Shown: piece by piece, positions 19,821 through 31,214 of the stretch
How positions within the stretch are numbered: the first letter of the stretch is position 1
How the letters are laid out: each line of letters opens with the position of its first letter
The notes under the pieces: generated by a model
Database searches by the model: none
The model's input: the letters and a program-made list of their open reading frames with translations, nothing else
What the model was told of the DNA's origin: nothing
NCBI GenBank assembly: GCA_963210315.1
Contig: OY723260.1
Location: forward strand, 62,001 to 126,000
DNA: 64,000 bases
DNA from: Rhynchopus euleeides
Taxonomy: Eukaryota; Euglenozoa; Diplonemea; Diplonemida; Diplonemidae
Direction of reading: 5' to 3'
Position numbers and translations under genes: made by a program

Positions 19821-20130
19821 ATTCATACATCATAGTCTGCCAGAGTCTGCCAGACTTTTGGTCGGGGACCTCGATTTTTGACTTTTTCTTGACTTTTTTT
19901 TGACTTTTTCTTGACTTTTCTAAAAAGTCTGCCAGACTCGAAAAAGTCAAAAAAAACTCAAAAAAGTCAAGGAAAAGTCAAGAAAAAGTCAAAAACAGTC
20001 AACAGCTCAAAAAAAGTCAAGAAAAAGTCAAAGAAAAGTCAACAAAAGTCCACAAAAGTCCAAGAAAAGTCCAAGAAAAGTCCAAGAAAAGTCCAAGAAA
20101 AGTCCAAGAAAAGTCCACAAAAGTCAGCCC
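19821..20130 (+). repeat. AAAAGTCAAG tandem array with palindromic start
   Basis: Two opposed runs: GACTTTTTCTTGACTTTTTT (about 19,875-19,925), then GAAAAAGTCAAGAAAAAGTC and AAGTCCAAGAAAAGTCCAAG (to 20,125). AGTCTGCCAGACT words sit at the turn and near 19,838. It can form a long hairpin. The Lys-rich frames through it are artefacts. Confidence 0.75.
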
Positions 20131-20599
20131 AGTGCTTCTGGCCTGACCGGGGTCAGGTTGCGCGGGTGCGTGTTTACGGGTCTCTTCTGAGGCACCCCTG
20201 TCGGGCATTCCGCGTGGAGGTCAGTAGTTCCCTCTCTTGCGCGCCCCGCTCGGTTTGCCCCCGTGAAAACCCCGCGATCCGCACCGCCTTACGGGAACAG
20301 CGGCTCTCCGTGTTTCATGTCTCGTTGGAAGCTCCGTTTCCGGTGCTCGGGATGCCCTTCTCGGCACCCTTTTTGTGCCATGGGAATGGCATGCTTGCGT
20401 GTTGTTGCCATAAGCTATCACCAGTCTCTGTGCGGAAGGCGAGGGCAGCAGAGTACCCCAGCGTCGCCCAGAACGTGACAGTCAGAAGCAGAAAAACAAC
20501 ATCGCATCTAGGTGGTTGATCACCTCAACCCGAGTCCGCCCGCCCAGCAACATCCGGACGGTGTGCAGGTACGCGGCGGCGTCCTTAGCGTCCCCGGGA
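20131..20599. other. Intergenic DNA
   Basis: No gene or clear repeat is recognised. A 202-codon forward frame (19,911-20,519) runs through the AAAAGTC array and has no motif after it. Confidence 0.35.
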
Positions 20600-22020
20600 C
20601 GCTGCTGGACGCAATGTGACAATGGCGACTGTCGCTCAGCGATTCAGCGACTGTCGCTTTTGGCCCAGCGATCGTCGCCAGAGCGTTTCTGGACCGAAAT
20701 TTCGGATTTCATTTCCGGAAAATTTCCGGAACGTGGTGGGGTCACTTTGCTCTGGGAGATGAGTTTTTGGCCCTTCAAATTTTTTGACATTTCCCTCCCG
20801 TTGTCTGTGGACCACCGAAAAATGAAATCGAAAACTGGAAAAAATGAAAAATCCGAAAAAATATTTTCTCGAAAAAAGTGGGTTCGTGGGTTTCGTTGTT
20901 TCCCACAACCAGGGCATTAGTTTGGGCTGGTTATCCGGTTATGATAACCAGGATTTGGAGAAACCTGGTTATTTTAAAAAATAAAAAAAAGTCAAAATTC
21001 TGGCTCGGAACCGGGGTTTTTCCTTACCAAGAAACCTGCTGCGCTCGCCCCACCAAGCCATAGTACGACACGACCCGCATCTGTCATTCGGCGGCAGATG
21101 CTGGCCAAGATTGTACAGCCCCCTTCTACGCTGTCCCTCACTGACGAAACCCAGTCCACGACGAAGGTGAGCCAGCATGCGACCCGGATTCGTGTGTGAT
21201 CAACCCGTAACGTGCCGCAAGACTGCAACAGCCGGAATGCGGCCAACATCTGCAGCATTCTGCTGGAGCAGACAGAATCTCTGGGAAAGCTTCTGGAACC
21301 GCGTCGTGTCCTTCGCCACTGACTGGTGCAACACCACGGTGGTGGGAAACCCGGGGCGCTCCACGAGAAAATTGCCAAGTGCCTGTACACGCTCTGGGCG
21401 TCGTGCCGCAGCCATGCCCTCAATTCAAGCTTCGGGCGCTCGCGGAGTGCCAGGAAGCCTGTCGGCGTGTAGATGGGTTATCCTCCTGGCACCAGCGCGA
21501 ATTGTGTGCTGTGTCTGACACCTCTCACAAACCCGGGGGAAGTAGAGACTATACATAACCTGGGGGTGGGGAGACAGATAATAGCACGCCGCGGTCACAA
21601 CGGCGCAGGAGGCACTCGGGCGCGAAGCGCCCGAGCGAAAAAATTTGGTGGGTCATAACCAGGGTAACCAGGTTTCAGGCTCCGTCGGGAAGGTCAAACT
21701 AATGCCCTGCCACAACCCCGAAAAAAAAATTTGGAAAATTTTTTCGAGTGGTGGACTTTTTTCTCACAAAAGTTTTTTTTCGATTTCACTTTTCGGCCCG
21801 TATGAAACTTGGCCCGAAAACTCGATTGGCCAAAAACTCATCTCCCAGAGCAAAGTGACCCCACCACGGTCCGGAAAAAATCCGGAAATCGAAGTTGGAA
21901 AAATGGGTGAGCGACTCAGCGACAGTCGCTACACCCGTCGCAGTCGCAATCGCTGAATCGCTAGCGACTGTAGCGCTACTCGAGCGACGGTGTAGCAATT
22001 GTCACATTGCTGGACGTCGA
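20600..22020 (+). mobile_element. 1.4-kb fold-back element
   Basis: Inverted arms at about 20,600-20,900 and 21,720-22,015. The left reads GACGCAATGTGACAATGGCG, then GCGACTGTCGC words, then GTGGTGGGGTCACTTTG and GAGATGAGTTTTTGGCC. The right arm gives the complements in reverse order. The core (about 20,920-21,700) is bounded by GGTTAT/ATAACC words and carries decayed coding-like sequence with no intact ORF. Each arm carries one copy of the GTGGGGTCA word, facing each other. Confidence 0.7.
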
Positions 22021-22856
22021 GCTGGCCCCAGCGTGCATCTGATGACCTGCTCGACCCGGAGCCGCCTGTCGCACACCTCCTGGCGTCCAGCTCGTCGTCA
22101 TGGGACATATCATCGGCAGAGGCGGCGAACTTTGACGGGTCCGCGACGAGGCCATTGTACATGTCTGTGGGGTTCTTGGCGATCACACAGCACCAGGAAG
22201 AGCCGCTTGTGCACGCCTGGGCTCTGTGACCTATTTCTCAACCCATCCACCAAGGAAGCAACGTTGGATAAGGAGATCGAACGCCTGGCAGGCCCATCTG
22301 ATCAAGAGATAGTCGTGGGCACCTTGGAGAGGGCCGAGCCGGACCGGGACACCCCTTGCCTGCCCCCCCACCCGTCGTGATGATGTCCCCGAGCACCCTC
22401 CCACACGTTGAACGTCAGGTGGGAGACCTCTGCCTGGGGCACGGGTAGATAGCGTATGTGTTCGCTGTGTGCAGGGATCTGTGTCGCCGCCCCCGTTGTC
22501 TTTTCAACGTCAGATGCTTCGAGCGGCATCCTCTCTCCCCCGCCCCTCTGTCGAAGAGTCCTGCACTGGGCTGACTTTTGTGGACTTTTCTTTTTTTTTT
22601 TGTTAGTTCGGCCAGGGCATTTTATAGGGGCGAAATCTACGCTCATTTGGGCTTAAATGTGAGGCGTTCCCCGATTTTTTGACGGACCCCCCGGCAAGCG
22701 AGTCTTGTGGTGAATGGGTCACCTCCGGGTTCCTCTCTCAGGGATCAGTACTCGGGTCCAGCCTCGGGTGCCGGAGGTTAGTCCAAAAAATGGATTTCGT
22801 CGGGAGCGATCTGCCGCAGACCGGGCGCGCAAGGACTTGTATACAGTACAGGTACA
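22021..22856. other. Intergenic DNA
   Basis: No gene is supported. About 22,020-22,230 (+) is coding-like (SSSWDISSAEAANFDG) but short and unidentified. The remainder has no recognisable feature. Confidence 0.3.
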
Positions 22857-23290
22857 CGCCACAGGGGGGTCTGGGGGGCGGAGCCCCCCAGCCGCCGGAG
22901 GCCACGGTAGTGAACATCTGTTCCTTCCGGGCGTACAGATTCCGGGCTGTTCCTTGCGTGGGTACAGATTCTGCATGAGCTGGCTGCGTCCTCCTGAGGC
23001 TACTGAGGGTGGTCTGCATTCCATTCCCTGATGTAACCTCAAAGGGTTTGGGTACAGGTATGCAACACAGGGGGGTCTGGGGGGCGGAGCCCCCCAGCCG
23101 CCGGAGGCCACGGTAGTGAGCATCTGTTCCTCTGGCATACGATCCTGCCTCCCGAGGGTGGTCTGTATTCCATTCCCTGATGTCACCCCAAAGGGTTTGG
23201 GGTGACTAAAGACAGGCATACGGCACAGGGGGGTCTGGGGGGCGGAGCCCCCCAGCCGCCGGAGGCCACGGTAGTGAACGTCCGTCCCTT
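22857..23290 (+). repeat. GC-hairpin repeat, three tandem copies
   Basis: Cores at 22,862-22,915, 23,068-23,121 and 23,226-23,279, with periods of about 206 and 158 bp. Spacers share GTACAGATTC, CCTGAGGCTACTG or CTCCCGAGGGTGGTCTG, and ATTCCATTCCCTGATGT. The longer first spacer contains an internal duplication of the TACAGATTC segment. Confidence 0.8.
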
Positions 23291-23507
23291 CGCGGCCTGC
23301 GTTTTCTCGGGGTTTGACAAAGAAACTGGACAGAAAAACGGTCGGGTAAGTTGCTCGCAGTCTGTGGGCATGAGTCCACTCTCATCTGCGAGGCTGCCCA
23401 GCCGCCACCAGTTTTCCACCCCCCGGATTTTCCCCGGAAATCTTTTTTTTTTCCCCCTTAAATGTGAGGGATCGCCTCAGTTTAGACCCCCTATAATATG
23501 CTCTGAG

Positions 23508-23701
23508 TTCGGCGTAGCCAACTGGGGAAACTTTCTGTGCCTTTAGCTGGATCGTGCGTCCCCACTCACACCACTTCATCAGACCGGGGAGTGGTGCACA
23601 CAAAGAGTGGGGTCTGCGTTCCAACAAAACAACTTTCGGCAGTAATTGGTTTGTTGTCTCGTTTTGCTGTCACTTTACGATCCAGCGGGGGCACAGATAG
23701 T
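23508..23701 (-). mobile_element. TIR element GCTGGATCGT, copy 2
   Basis: Reverse-complement copy of 3,205-3,399, with the TIR-bounded 141-bp core at 23,546-23,686. Its outer edge touches the T9 run (about 23,702-23,710) that I take as the poly(A) tail of the next LINE. Confidence 0.65.
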
Positions 23702-24127
23702 TTTTTTTTGCGTGTTGCCCGGGGCCGTTTCGCTGCCTGGTGTCGGCTGGCTAGATCCTTGCGGGCCGTGCCCCGGGTGAGGCTGAGCGCCTCGTGATGC
23801 CTCTTGCCCACCTTGCCTTGGGGGCGTTGTTGCTCGTTTCCGGTGTCGGGTATTCGCGTCAGGCCAAACAGCCACTGCGAGGACATCTCCCCTAAAGAAG
23901 AACATAAGAATGGGGGTGGGGGATGGGGCTGTGGGGTAGCATGCCCTGAGGGCCAGAAGGCACCCCCTGGCACGCCTGCCACCGACGGTGGGGGCTTTCG
24001 CCGCTGCGGCAGCTGGTAAGCTAGCCGTGGTGGGGTTAGTCACGCACGAACTTACATTATGTTTCGGTGTAACCTTCTAACGTGTAACTATGTTCGACGC
24101 CCTGGCGCTGCTGTCGTAGTGCAACAT

Positions 24128-25770
24128 TCATCGTGTAACGCTTGTGCTGGTCGCCCCTGTGCTGATGTAGTTCTCTGCTGCCCCCTCAAGCAGACCCGCG
24201 TCCCAGAGGTAGCGCAGCACTTGCACTGGCCTATCGTGCAAGAGGGTGTCGATCCTACTTGACCCCAGGGCTGCTCGGTGCAGTGTGATAAGCTCGCAGT
24301 CCCGAAGTAGGTGGTGGATGGTGCATGGTACTCCGCAGGTATCACACTGTGGGCTGCCATCTTCGGTGAAGTCGTATACTAGGGGGTGCCGCTGCACTCG
24401 CAGTTGCCGGATGGTTGTAGCACCCTTCCGCGTTACGCCTGGGATCCTCAGCGTTGGCCTGCGAGGACACCCCGTCCCCCTGACGTAGACTTCTGTATAC
24501 TGCCTCGCCGTCGCGGTGTGGCGGTGCTGCCGCTTGATAGTCGCCTTCGCTGTCGCGTACGGCAGGGGCGTGCTGCAAGGTAGCATACGAGCTTGCTGTG
24601 CCTCCGCATCGGCCTGCTCATTGCCGCGGATGCCGACGTGTGATGGCACGTACTGCATGACGATGTTGATGTTGCGGCCCGCCAGTTGGGCCAGGTTGCT
24701 CCACACACCATGCTCGTGGTCTTCGCGCGTTGTGCGGGGTCCGCTGGTTAACTTCTCCAGGAGGGAGCGCGAGTCCGTCAGGATCGCACACGTGTCGTCA
24801 GCGTATGCGCAGTGCAACAGTTCCTGGAGGGCGCCCCGTACCGCAATCACCTCAGCCTGGTAGCTCGAAGAGAGGCGGCCTGCATCGAACCGCTTGGTGC
24901 TGAAGGGGGTGGCGTAGTCGGGGTGTTTGTAGAAGACCGCCGCGCCAGTGCCTCGCCTGTCGGTGTCCACTGAGCCGTCGGTGTAGACGTGCCACTGGCA
25001 TGCGGGTAGAGCACTTACCGCTCGTAGTCCCAGCTCCTTGAGGGCGGTGGTAGAGTGATTCCTGCGGGGCCCCTGGAGCCCTGGGAGGGAGGCTCTGATG
25101 TCCAGTCTCTGCAGGACCGTTCCCCATCGCCAGGGGTCGACCGCTGGGCAGCGATGCAGTCGAGCCCTGTCCTCATCTTTGGTTGGGTGTAGGCCGCACT
25201 CCTGTACCAGTTTGCGGGTCTGCGACAGCCAGCTCCCCTGGAACTTGCCCGTGAGGTGACAGGCGGTGTGCCCTGGCGTGTTGGGCAGTCTTCTGTAGCG
25301 TTCATGGGATGTAGCTGCCTCGACCTTGATGAGGTTGTGGATCGGCTCAAGGTGGGCCTCCCACATGAGGTCGTCTGCATGCGTCGGCTTTGGGCAACCC
25401 GTTATGATCCTTGCTGCCTGCCTTTGCAGCTGCTCGATGGGCTCCAGTTGCGTTTTGCTTAGTCGGGGCCCATAGATCCCCAAAGCGTGCCGCGCTACTG
25501 GTAGCACATAGGTCAAGTACGTGGCCCGCAGTGTGTGTGCCTCCGCGCCCCACGACGTGCCCGCCAACATCCGCATGATGCATATACGCCGTGTCATGCT
25601 GTCTACGACGTGCTGCGCATGGTCCTGCATGTTGCTGTCGGCGTCCAGCATCACCCCGAGGTAGCGCTCGCTGCTGCTGCGTTTCAAGGGCTCCCCGTCC
25701 GGGAAGCACAGAGGTTCTGTCGCAGTGCTGTTCTGGGCCTGGTTGTGGGCTTCGAGGTAGCACGTTTTTT
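24128..25770 (-). CDS. LINE polyprotein part 3: RNase H and CCHC finger
   Basis: This third part of the LINE ORF begins KTCYLEAHNQAQ and includes the RT-connection segment YLGVMLDADSN. RNase H catalytic positions are visible in order: YTDGSVD (about 24,975), YQAEVIAVRGAL (about 24,855), LTDSRSLLE (about 24,775) and PSHVGIRGNEQADAEA (about 24,620). A CCHC-like knuckle, CDTCGVPCTIHHLLRDC, lies near 24,310-24,360, as in Ingi and jockey-group elements. RNase H removes template RNA during reverse transcription. The frame is open but separated from the RT by the 390-bp insert. Confidence 0.85.
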
Positions 25771-26163
25771 GGTAAAACACACCCCGTGTGGTAGAGAAAA
25801 TACGGCAAGAGTCTCGGTGGGTCGGAAGAGCAGATGGTTCCCGCAACAGCTCCCGGGGAGCGGCGGGTATTTCGCATAGGATGCCGGATGTGTGAACACG
25901 TTTGTGCGGTTTGCCCTGTGTTGTGTGAACATATGTGTATGTGTGTGTGTATGCTCCACCCAACCCGACACATTTTCTGTACTTCAGACAGGTAAGGTCA
26001 CTCGACACGCGGGGGGGGGGGTTTTTTGTGTGTGTTTTTTCTGCCAGCCGACATCACTAGCGCCAGCGAGAAGAAAACAAAACGCGTGACGAGTGACGGG
26101 TTGAGGTGGAAGCGATCAATGCAAAAATCATCTGAAAGGAAGACTCGAGAGACTGCTGCTGTA
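25771..26163 (-). mobile_element. Insert of about 390 bp within the LINE RT/RNaseH linker
   Basis: The RT sequence runs to LGLRLSRK and the downstream part resumes at KTCYLEA, which together make the usual RT-to-linker transition. The sequence between does not fit the family. Runs of five to six T flank both breakpoints and could be a target duplication. The insert has a GT-rich stretch (25,930-25,955), a C10 run in element orientation (near 26,010) and no ORF of its own. It could be a short non-autonomous element. I cannot exclude an intron-like piece, although it lacks GT-AG ends. Confidence 0.55.
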
Positions 26164-27970
26164 TTTTTCCTCGACAGTCGTAGGCCCAGAGGTTGCAGAG
26201 TCTGGTGGAGGTTGTTTATGGTCTGCTGGGCGAGGTATTTTGCCTCAGCGCGGTTGTTTGTGGTGATGACCACCGCGATGTCGTCTGCAAACATCGCCAG
26301 CTCAACCCCCGGCACCCCGCTGAGACTCTCAGCCACGACGTCCATTACGATGTTGAACAGCATTGGGGACAGCACCGTTCCCTGCGGCACGCCGTCAACC
26401 ATCGCGTAGTAGTCGCTGCGCTCACCTCCGATGGAGACGCTCGCTCGCCGGTTTTCCAGGTAACTCTGGATCCATCGTTGGAACTGCGGGGGTGTGTGCC
26501 GCTTCTTCAGCTGCTGCATGATCGCAACTTTGCTGACAGTGTCGAATGCCTTGTCCATGTCGAAGAGGAGGAAGATGGCGGCTCGGTTGCGCGCTTCAGC
26601 TCCCCTCAGCATCCTCACCGTGTTGCCCCGCACTTCGGCCCCTGGCTGCGGTTCCTGGAGTCGTTGACAGACCGCGGCCACTTGATCCGTGGCCGAGTGC
26701 AGCCGCTTGTACCCCGCTTGGCTGGCGTGGATAGGGAGCATAGGGTGGTCTGGATGCTCCATGAGGTGCGTGAGCCTCTCCTTCAGCATCTTTTCGAGAA
26801 GCTTGCACGACACGCTCGTTAGCGCAATGGGGCGGTACGAAGCGCACTCGGTCGCTGGCTTCGTGGGTTTGTGGATGGGGACCACGTCGGCTCTCGTCCA
26901 GACCTCTGGCAGGATTCCGCTTTCCCACGAGAGGTTCAGGACGTGCAGTAGCCCGCGTCGCGCTTCCGGCCCGAGGTGCTGCAGCATCTCCGTGTAGATG
27001 CCATCGGGCCCGCAAGCAGTGCCCGCTTTTAGTGTTTGTAACGCCGCATCCAACTCTGCTTCGGTGAGGGGTAGCTCACTCGGGTGTCGTTCCCCGAGAG
27101 GCGCTGGGTCATCTAGGGGCGTCCGTTGTAGTGCCATCCCCAGATCCACCGCCTCGCCTCCTCCACTCACCGATGCGTAATGCTTCGCGAACATCTCTGC
27201 CTTGCCTCGGTCATCCGTTACTGGCTCCCCTTTCTGCATCAGGGGGTATGCCTGCTGTTGTCTGTTCCTCCCGTCAAGCTCTCTGATGAGTCGGAAAGCT
27301 CCCGTGATGTCCCCGGACCGGGCAATGTTATCGCACCTCTCCTGCCAGGCTCCACGCTTGGCGTCGGCGATGGCGTTGTTCGCTTCTCTGCTCAGTTCAG
27401 CGAGGGTGGCTGCGTCGTGTGCTGATAGGGCTGGGGTCTGCTGCTGCCGGCGTTTCTCAGCGTTGCGGGCACTCACGGCTTGCCGGACTTCTCCAGACCA
27501 CCACTTTCGCCGTTGGCGTTTGCGCTTCCTGCCCAATCGCGGGACGTATTTGGCGGCCACGTTCTGCAGGAGGCCTCCGAGCCGGTGATACGACTCGTAC
27601 AGGTCTCGCCATCGCTGCATCTGGCCACTTCGCGTCTCCATCTCCCGCCTGTACCCGAGCCAGTCAGCTTTGCTCCAAAGCCAGCGCTCTTGGTGGCTGG
27701 TCTTGCTCGCCTGCTGGCCCCGTGCGTCGCCATCTAGGGGGAAGGTGAAGAGCATCGGGAGGTGGTCGGAGTTTAAGTCTGCTAACGTAGTCCACGTGGT
27801 GTCTTCCCACGTGCAATGCGAGATGACGACGTCTGGGGATGAACGCCGTTGCCCGCTGACTCTTGTTACCTGGGTGTGGTCGTTCCACACCCTCATCCCG
27901 TTGTGCACGATCCACCTGTGCAGCGCGTCACCTTGTTTGTCGGGCTGCGCGTGCGTATCCCACATATAGT
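26164..27970 (-). CDS. LINE polyprotein part 2: endonuclease end and reverse transcriptase
   Basis: Starts with the last third of the APE endonuclease (SPDVVISHCTW, NSDHLPMLF, with the SDH catalytic motif at about 27,760). A linker and full RT follow: LKAGTACGPDGIYTEML, SYRPIALTSVSCKLLEKML, FLLFDMDKAFDTVSK (first catalytic Asp, about 26,550), DGVPQGTVLSPMLFNI and MFADDIAVV (FADD box, about 26,280). The RT copies element RNA at the nicked target. The open frame runs on into the 390-bp insert and then stops. FADD in place of YADD is tolerated in several LINE clades. Confidence 0.85.
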
Positions 27971-28228
27971 CCACGGTTTGCCCCCCGGCAGGATCCCGGG
28001 AAACCCCGGCCGGGCCCGGAAATTCCGGGCCCGGGACCGGGATTTTGAAATCCCGGCCGGGATCCCGGGGAAATCCCGGCCGGGTCCGGCCGGGGTCCGG
28101 CCGGGAATCCCGGGGGTTCTCAGTCTCAGGTCGCTTGGACCGAGGTCATCTCAGACCTATGGCTTTCAGTCCCCAGTTTCAGATTCAGACCTGCTGATCC
28201 AGAACCGCACCCTCTCCTTCCACACCAA

Positions 28229-28501
28229 TTGTATCCACTGCTCATGGGTCCGAGTGACGACGATAGCAATGACGATGGCTCCATAGCAAAGATGGCTACC
28301 ACTGTCAAAGCTCATCTGGAACAGAAACTGTCCCAGATGGAAGTCTCCTGTATAAATACAGGGTTCGGGGTTACCACGAGTGTAACGCAGATACGTGCAG
28401 GTGTGTCAAGAGAGTGTGCAGCTCACAGCAGTTCCGCATCCTCCTGGTTGCTGAACTCCACAGTCCTAGGACGACGAAGAGGACGACGAGGGTCGACGTA
28501 G
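28229..28501 (+). CDS. Small ORF in the hAT-like element, unidentified
   Basis: A 90-codon frame (MYPLLMGPSDDDSNDDGSIA and on) downstream of the left subterminal array. The stretch about 28,280-28,470 is detectably related to about 19,130-19,320 in the core of the 18.6-kb fold-back element, so it is a repeated segment. No domain is recognised. It may be an exon of a second transposon gene or only conserved DNA. Confidence 0.3.
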   Translation: MYPLLMGPSDDDSNDDGSIAKMATTVKAHLEQKLSQMEVSCINTGFGVTTSVTQIRAGVSRECAAHSSSASSWLLNSTVLGRRRGRRGST

Positions 28502-29034
28502 GCTTATCTTACGCTACGGCAGGGGTGGACTCAGCCACCCCGGGGGCAGGTTGAACAGGTTGTGTGGTTCCACTGATCAACATGTAGGTCGGCCTGTCTG
28601 ATAAGACTCAGCCACCCTGCGGGTCAAGTGATTACAAAAGGGTGCCTATTTGACCAAAAGGCAAAATTTCCTCCCGCCATGCTCCCGTACCACAGAGGCT
28701 GTTGTGTTTTGCCTCTGTGTATGCGTACGTTTTGCGATGACGGGGTGTGGAACCTGGCGTAGACCGAGCTACAACCAGGAACCAACGGCCCAACTCGGCG
28801 CCGTGGGTCAATTTTTGTGAAAAGGCCTTGACCAGAGGCATCCCCCTAACACTAAATTTGCTCTGTTTCACCTGAACCGACCAACCAGGCACCGTGAGGA
28901 GGCATCAGAGCCCCTCGTGGACAGCCGCAGCACCCTTCCTTTACTAACGTCAGGTTCACCACTAGCACGAAGCATCACTGTTTTACGTCAGGTATGGCAA
29001 ATGCCCACCCAAGGAAGTCGAGGAGTTTGAGCCG
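28502..29034. other. Non-coding interior of the hAT-like element, left part
   Basis: I see no gene. A GGTGGACTCAGCCACCCCGG word (about 28,525) and GACTCAGCCACCCTGCGGGT (about 28,606) echo the GACTCC/GCCACCC words at 0.15 and 58.5 kb. Confidence 0.35.
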
Positions 29035-29304
29035 TTGGAAGTTACCAGAGGGACAAGCAAGAGGGATCTGCAAGCAGTGATGTCTGTTGTACCCTTGGAC
29101 CACATTAAACTCAAACTGAACCCTCAGTCGTCCTTGATCGCCCGACAAGGTTCCTTTCAGCTTTCTAACAGATGGGTACTGCAACTGTCCAACTATCTAC
29201 AGACTCACATCCCAGAAGGTGCAGTCCAGGTTCCACAGAGCAAATTAAATGTTAGCATTTCTGCACAACTACCGGTACGCAAATCGCAGCGGCGGTGGAA
29301 GTGA
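29035..29304 (+). CDS. Small ORF in the hAT-like element, unidentified
   Basis: An 89-codon frame starting MEVTRGTSKRDLQAVMSVV, ending with a basic tail (RKSQRRWK). The coding-like frame extends upstream without a Met to about 28,990. It points away from the transposase and may be a second element protein or one exon of it. I do not recognise it. Confidence 0.35.
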   Translation: MEVTRGTSKRDLQAVMSVVPLDHIKLKLNPQSSLIARQGSFQLSNRWVLQLSNYLQTHIPEGAVQVPQSKLNVSISAQLPVRKSQRRWK

Positions 29305-29798
29305 CTGACTCGAAAACGGCGAGGTATCAGTCTTGACGCTGGAAAATTCCGTTCGGAAATACCAAACACATCCACAGAAAGTGGAAGGAATGGGCGCCAA
29401 GATGATGCGAACGATTTTTGGGGGGGGGAGGGGGTGGACTGCTCTGTATCGTGATACCCGCGAGGGCAACCAAATGCAGAACAGGGAGGCACAGGCGCAC
29501 ACACGAAGGCAGCACACAAGTGGCAAGTGGCAGGGGCTGGGGTCTGGGGCTGGGGCGCCGCGCGATTCGCTTCTCCTGACTTTCTGATCCGGCAAACTAC
29601 AAACACAAAAGCAGTACATGCACTGCAACAACAACCTCCGAAGGGAGCCACAATACCCTCGTGACTCCAAAGCAGCTGATGGCATCGGAGGGCAATCAGC
29701 ATCATACGACGTCTCACAGCTGCAGAACAAGACGTCAGACACAGACAGCAAGGAATACGATATACACACACACGGACGCACACACTGTGCCGGACAAA
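29305..29798. other. Non-coding interior of the hAT-like element, right part
   Basis: No gene is evident. The segment lies between the plus-strand small ORF and the stop codon of the minus-strand transposase and would hold both 3' UTRs. It includes a G10-type run near 29,420. Confidence 0.35.
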
Positions 29799-31214
29799 TC
29801 ACTCCTCATCGTCACTCTCAGCGTCATTCACACGGAGTGACGGGAATGTCCGCCGGAAGCCACACTCCTTGCCGTACGCACCTCGCACATCTTGATTGAT
29901 GGCCAAGAGCGAGAGCTTTGCGTGGGAGTCGCGGGACATAGCACTCCGGCACACGGGGATGGCTTGCATCATGACAGAGAGTGCGCTGTCAGGTGCTGTG
30001 CAGGAAGGGGGCAAGGTGAGGAGAAACAACACACGCTCAGCAAGAGGCTTGAGCGTCTCGTTGGTAAGCTGGCGTTTCCAGAATACCCTCTCTGAGCCGA
30101 CCTCGTGCTCCGACACTGCCGAAGTGTACGCCTGGTACATGGGCGCGGTGACGTCGAAGCCGATGTGCTTGCCGAGGTCTTCGCGTGGCAGCAGGTCATC
30201 CAGCATCTCCAGGGTCTCGTACCCCTCCGGAGTCAGCTGGCGCACAGAGAGGTAGAACCCCCGGCCCGTTTCCGAGGATTCGCGCCACCGGCTCTGCAGA
30301 CCGTTGTAGAAGGTCTTGGACACGCGGGCTGCGAGTCCATCCCCCGTGCTCGCCCTCTGGAGGATGTCGATCAGCTCCTCCACCTCCGCGTAGATCGTCG
30401 CCGATCCAACCGTCCCGGGTGCCTGCGCGTTGCTGTACCGCGACAAAGCGGCTCTTACCGGCGCCGCGGCACGGACGAACTCCGTCAGCATGTCCTGAAG
30501 CGCCTCAGAACCGACGGTCTTCAGCAGCACAGCAAGCTTCTCGAACGTGGGGGGAGTGTAGGCATTGCCAATCCCGGTAGCCATGTACGAGTACAGCATG
30601 GCGACACGCTCTTCAAAGTGCTCCGCGCAGTCGAGCATGCTGACGAAGCGTGTGTCGTAGATCCGGGGTGCACGTTTGATGGCCACCGCCTCCTGCAGAG
30701 TGCTCTTCATGTCGGCGTGTGCTGCAGACATCAAGCTGCAAAGCTCCCCAAACGTCTTTGCGTTGGCAATCGCATCCTTGTGCGCCTCGGTCACCGCGGC
30801 CTTGCAGAGGCCCTTCATCTTGTCCAGAAGTTTGTCCTGTTCCCGCGTTGTCGTCGATGCCGACTGCTTCCGCAGCTTCGCCAATAGGACACCCGCCGTG
30901 TGTGTCTGGGGGTCGCTCTGCACACTTCTTTGGTGGTCCCGCCACTTGTTCTGCTTTTTCGCGTCACCAAACACGTAGTTCGTGAGGTGGAAGAAGTCGA
31001 GCAGGGGGTCCTCGGCGGCCTTCATCATCCGACGAACATCGGAAAGGGTGTTGTTCAGCAGGTGAGCCAGGCAGGATACGTACGGGATGTGAGCCTCTCC
31101 TGCTAGGTCGCGCGACATCTTCACGTTCGACCCACCACGATCGCTGCGCACGACCCTCACCTGTTCAATCCCCACACCGACAGCAGCGAGAGATTCCTCC
31201 AGCGCGGTGCGCAC
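29799..31214 (-). CDS. hAT-like transposase, N-terminally incomplete
   Basis: 471 codons from the first Met in frame. RSDRGGSNVKMSRDL followed by YVSCLAHLLNNTL matches the hAT pattern of a catalytic Asp segment and then Cys-x-His-x-Leu-Asn. YDTRFVSMLDCAEHF fits the later catalytic region. The C-terminus (LLTLPPSCTAPDSALSVMMQ) sits where the hAT dimerisation region lies but lacks a clear SER motif. Sequence just upstream (to about 31,240, SDVPFTGLTVRT) continues the frame, while an adjacent frame carries MHRTLLLLLIFFSFLLVG and an acidic stretch. This suggests an intron or frameshift there and a missing BED-finger region. The transposase would cut and paste the element. Superfamily assignment is moderate. 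Confidence 0.65.
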   Translation of the reverse strand: MRTALEESLAAVGVGIEQVRVVRSDRGGSNVKMSRDLAGEAHIPYVSCLAHLLNNTLSDVRRMMKAAEDPLLDFFHLTNYVFGDAKKQNKWRDHQRSVQSDPQTHTAGVLLAKLRKQSASTTTREQDKLLDKMKGLCKAAVTEAHKDAIANAKTFGELCSLMSAAHADMKSTLQEAVAIKRAPRIYDTRFVSMLDCAEHFEERVAMLYSYMATGIGNAYTPPTFEKLAVLLKTVGSEALQDMLTEFVRAAAPVRAALSRYSNAQAPGTVGSATIYAEVEELIDILQRASTGDGLAARVSKTFYNGLQSRWRESSETGRGFYLSVRQLTPEGYETLEMLDDLLPREDLGKHIGFDVTAPMYQAYTSAVSEHEVGSERVFWKRQLTNETLKPLAERVLFLLTLPPSCTAPDSALSVMMQAIPVCRSAMSRDSHAKLSLLAINQDVRGAYGKECGFRRTFPSLRVNDAESDDEE

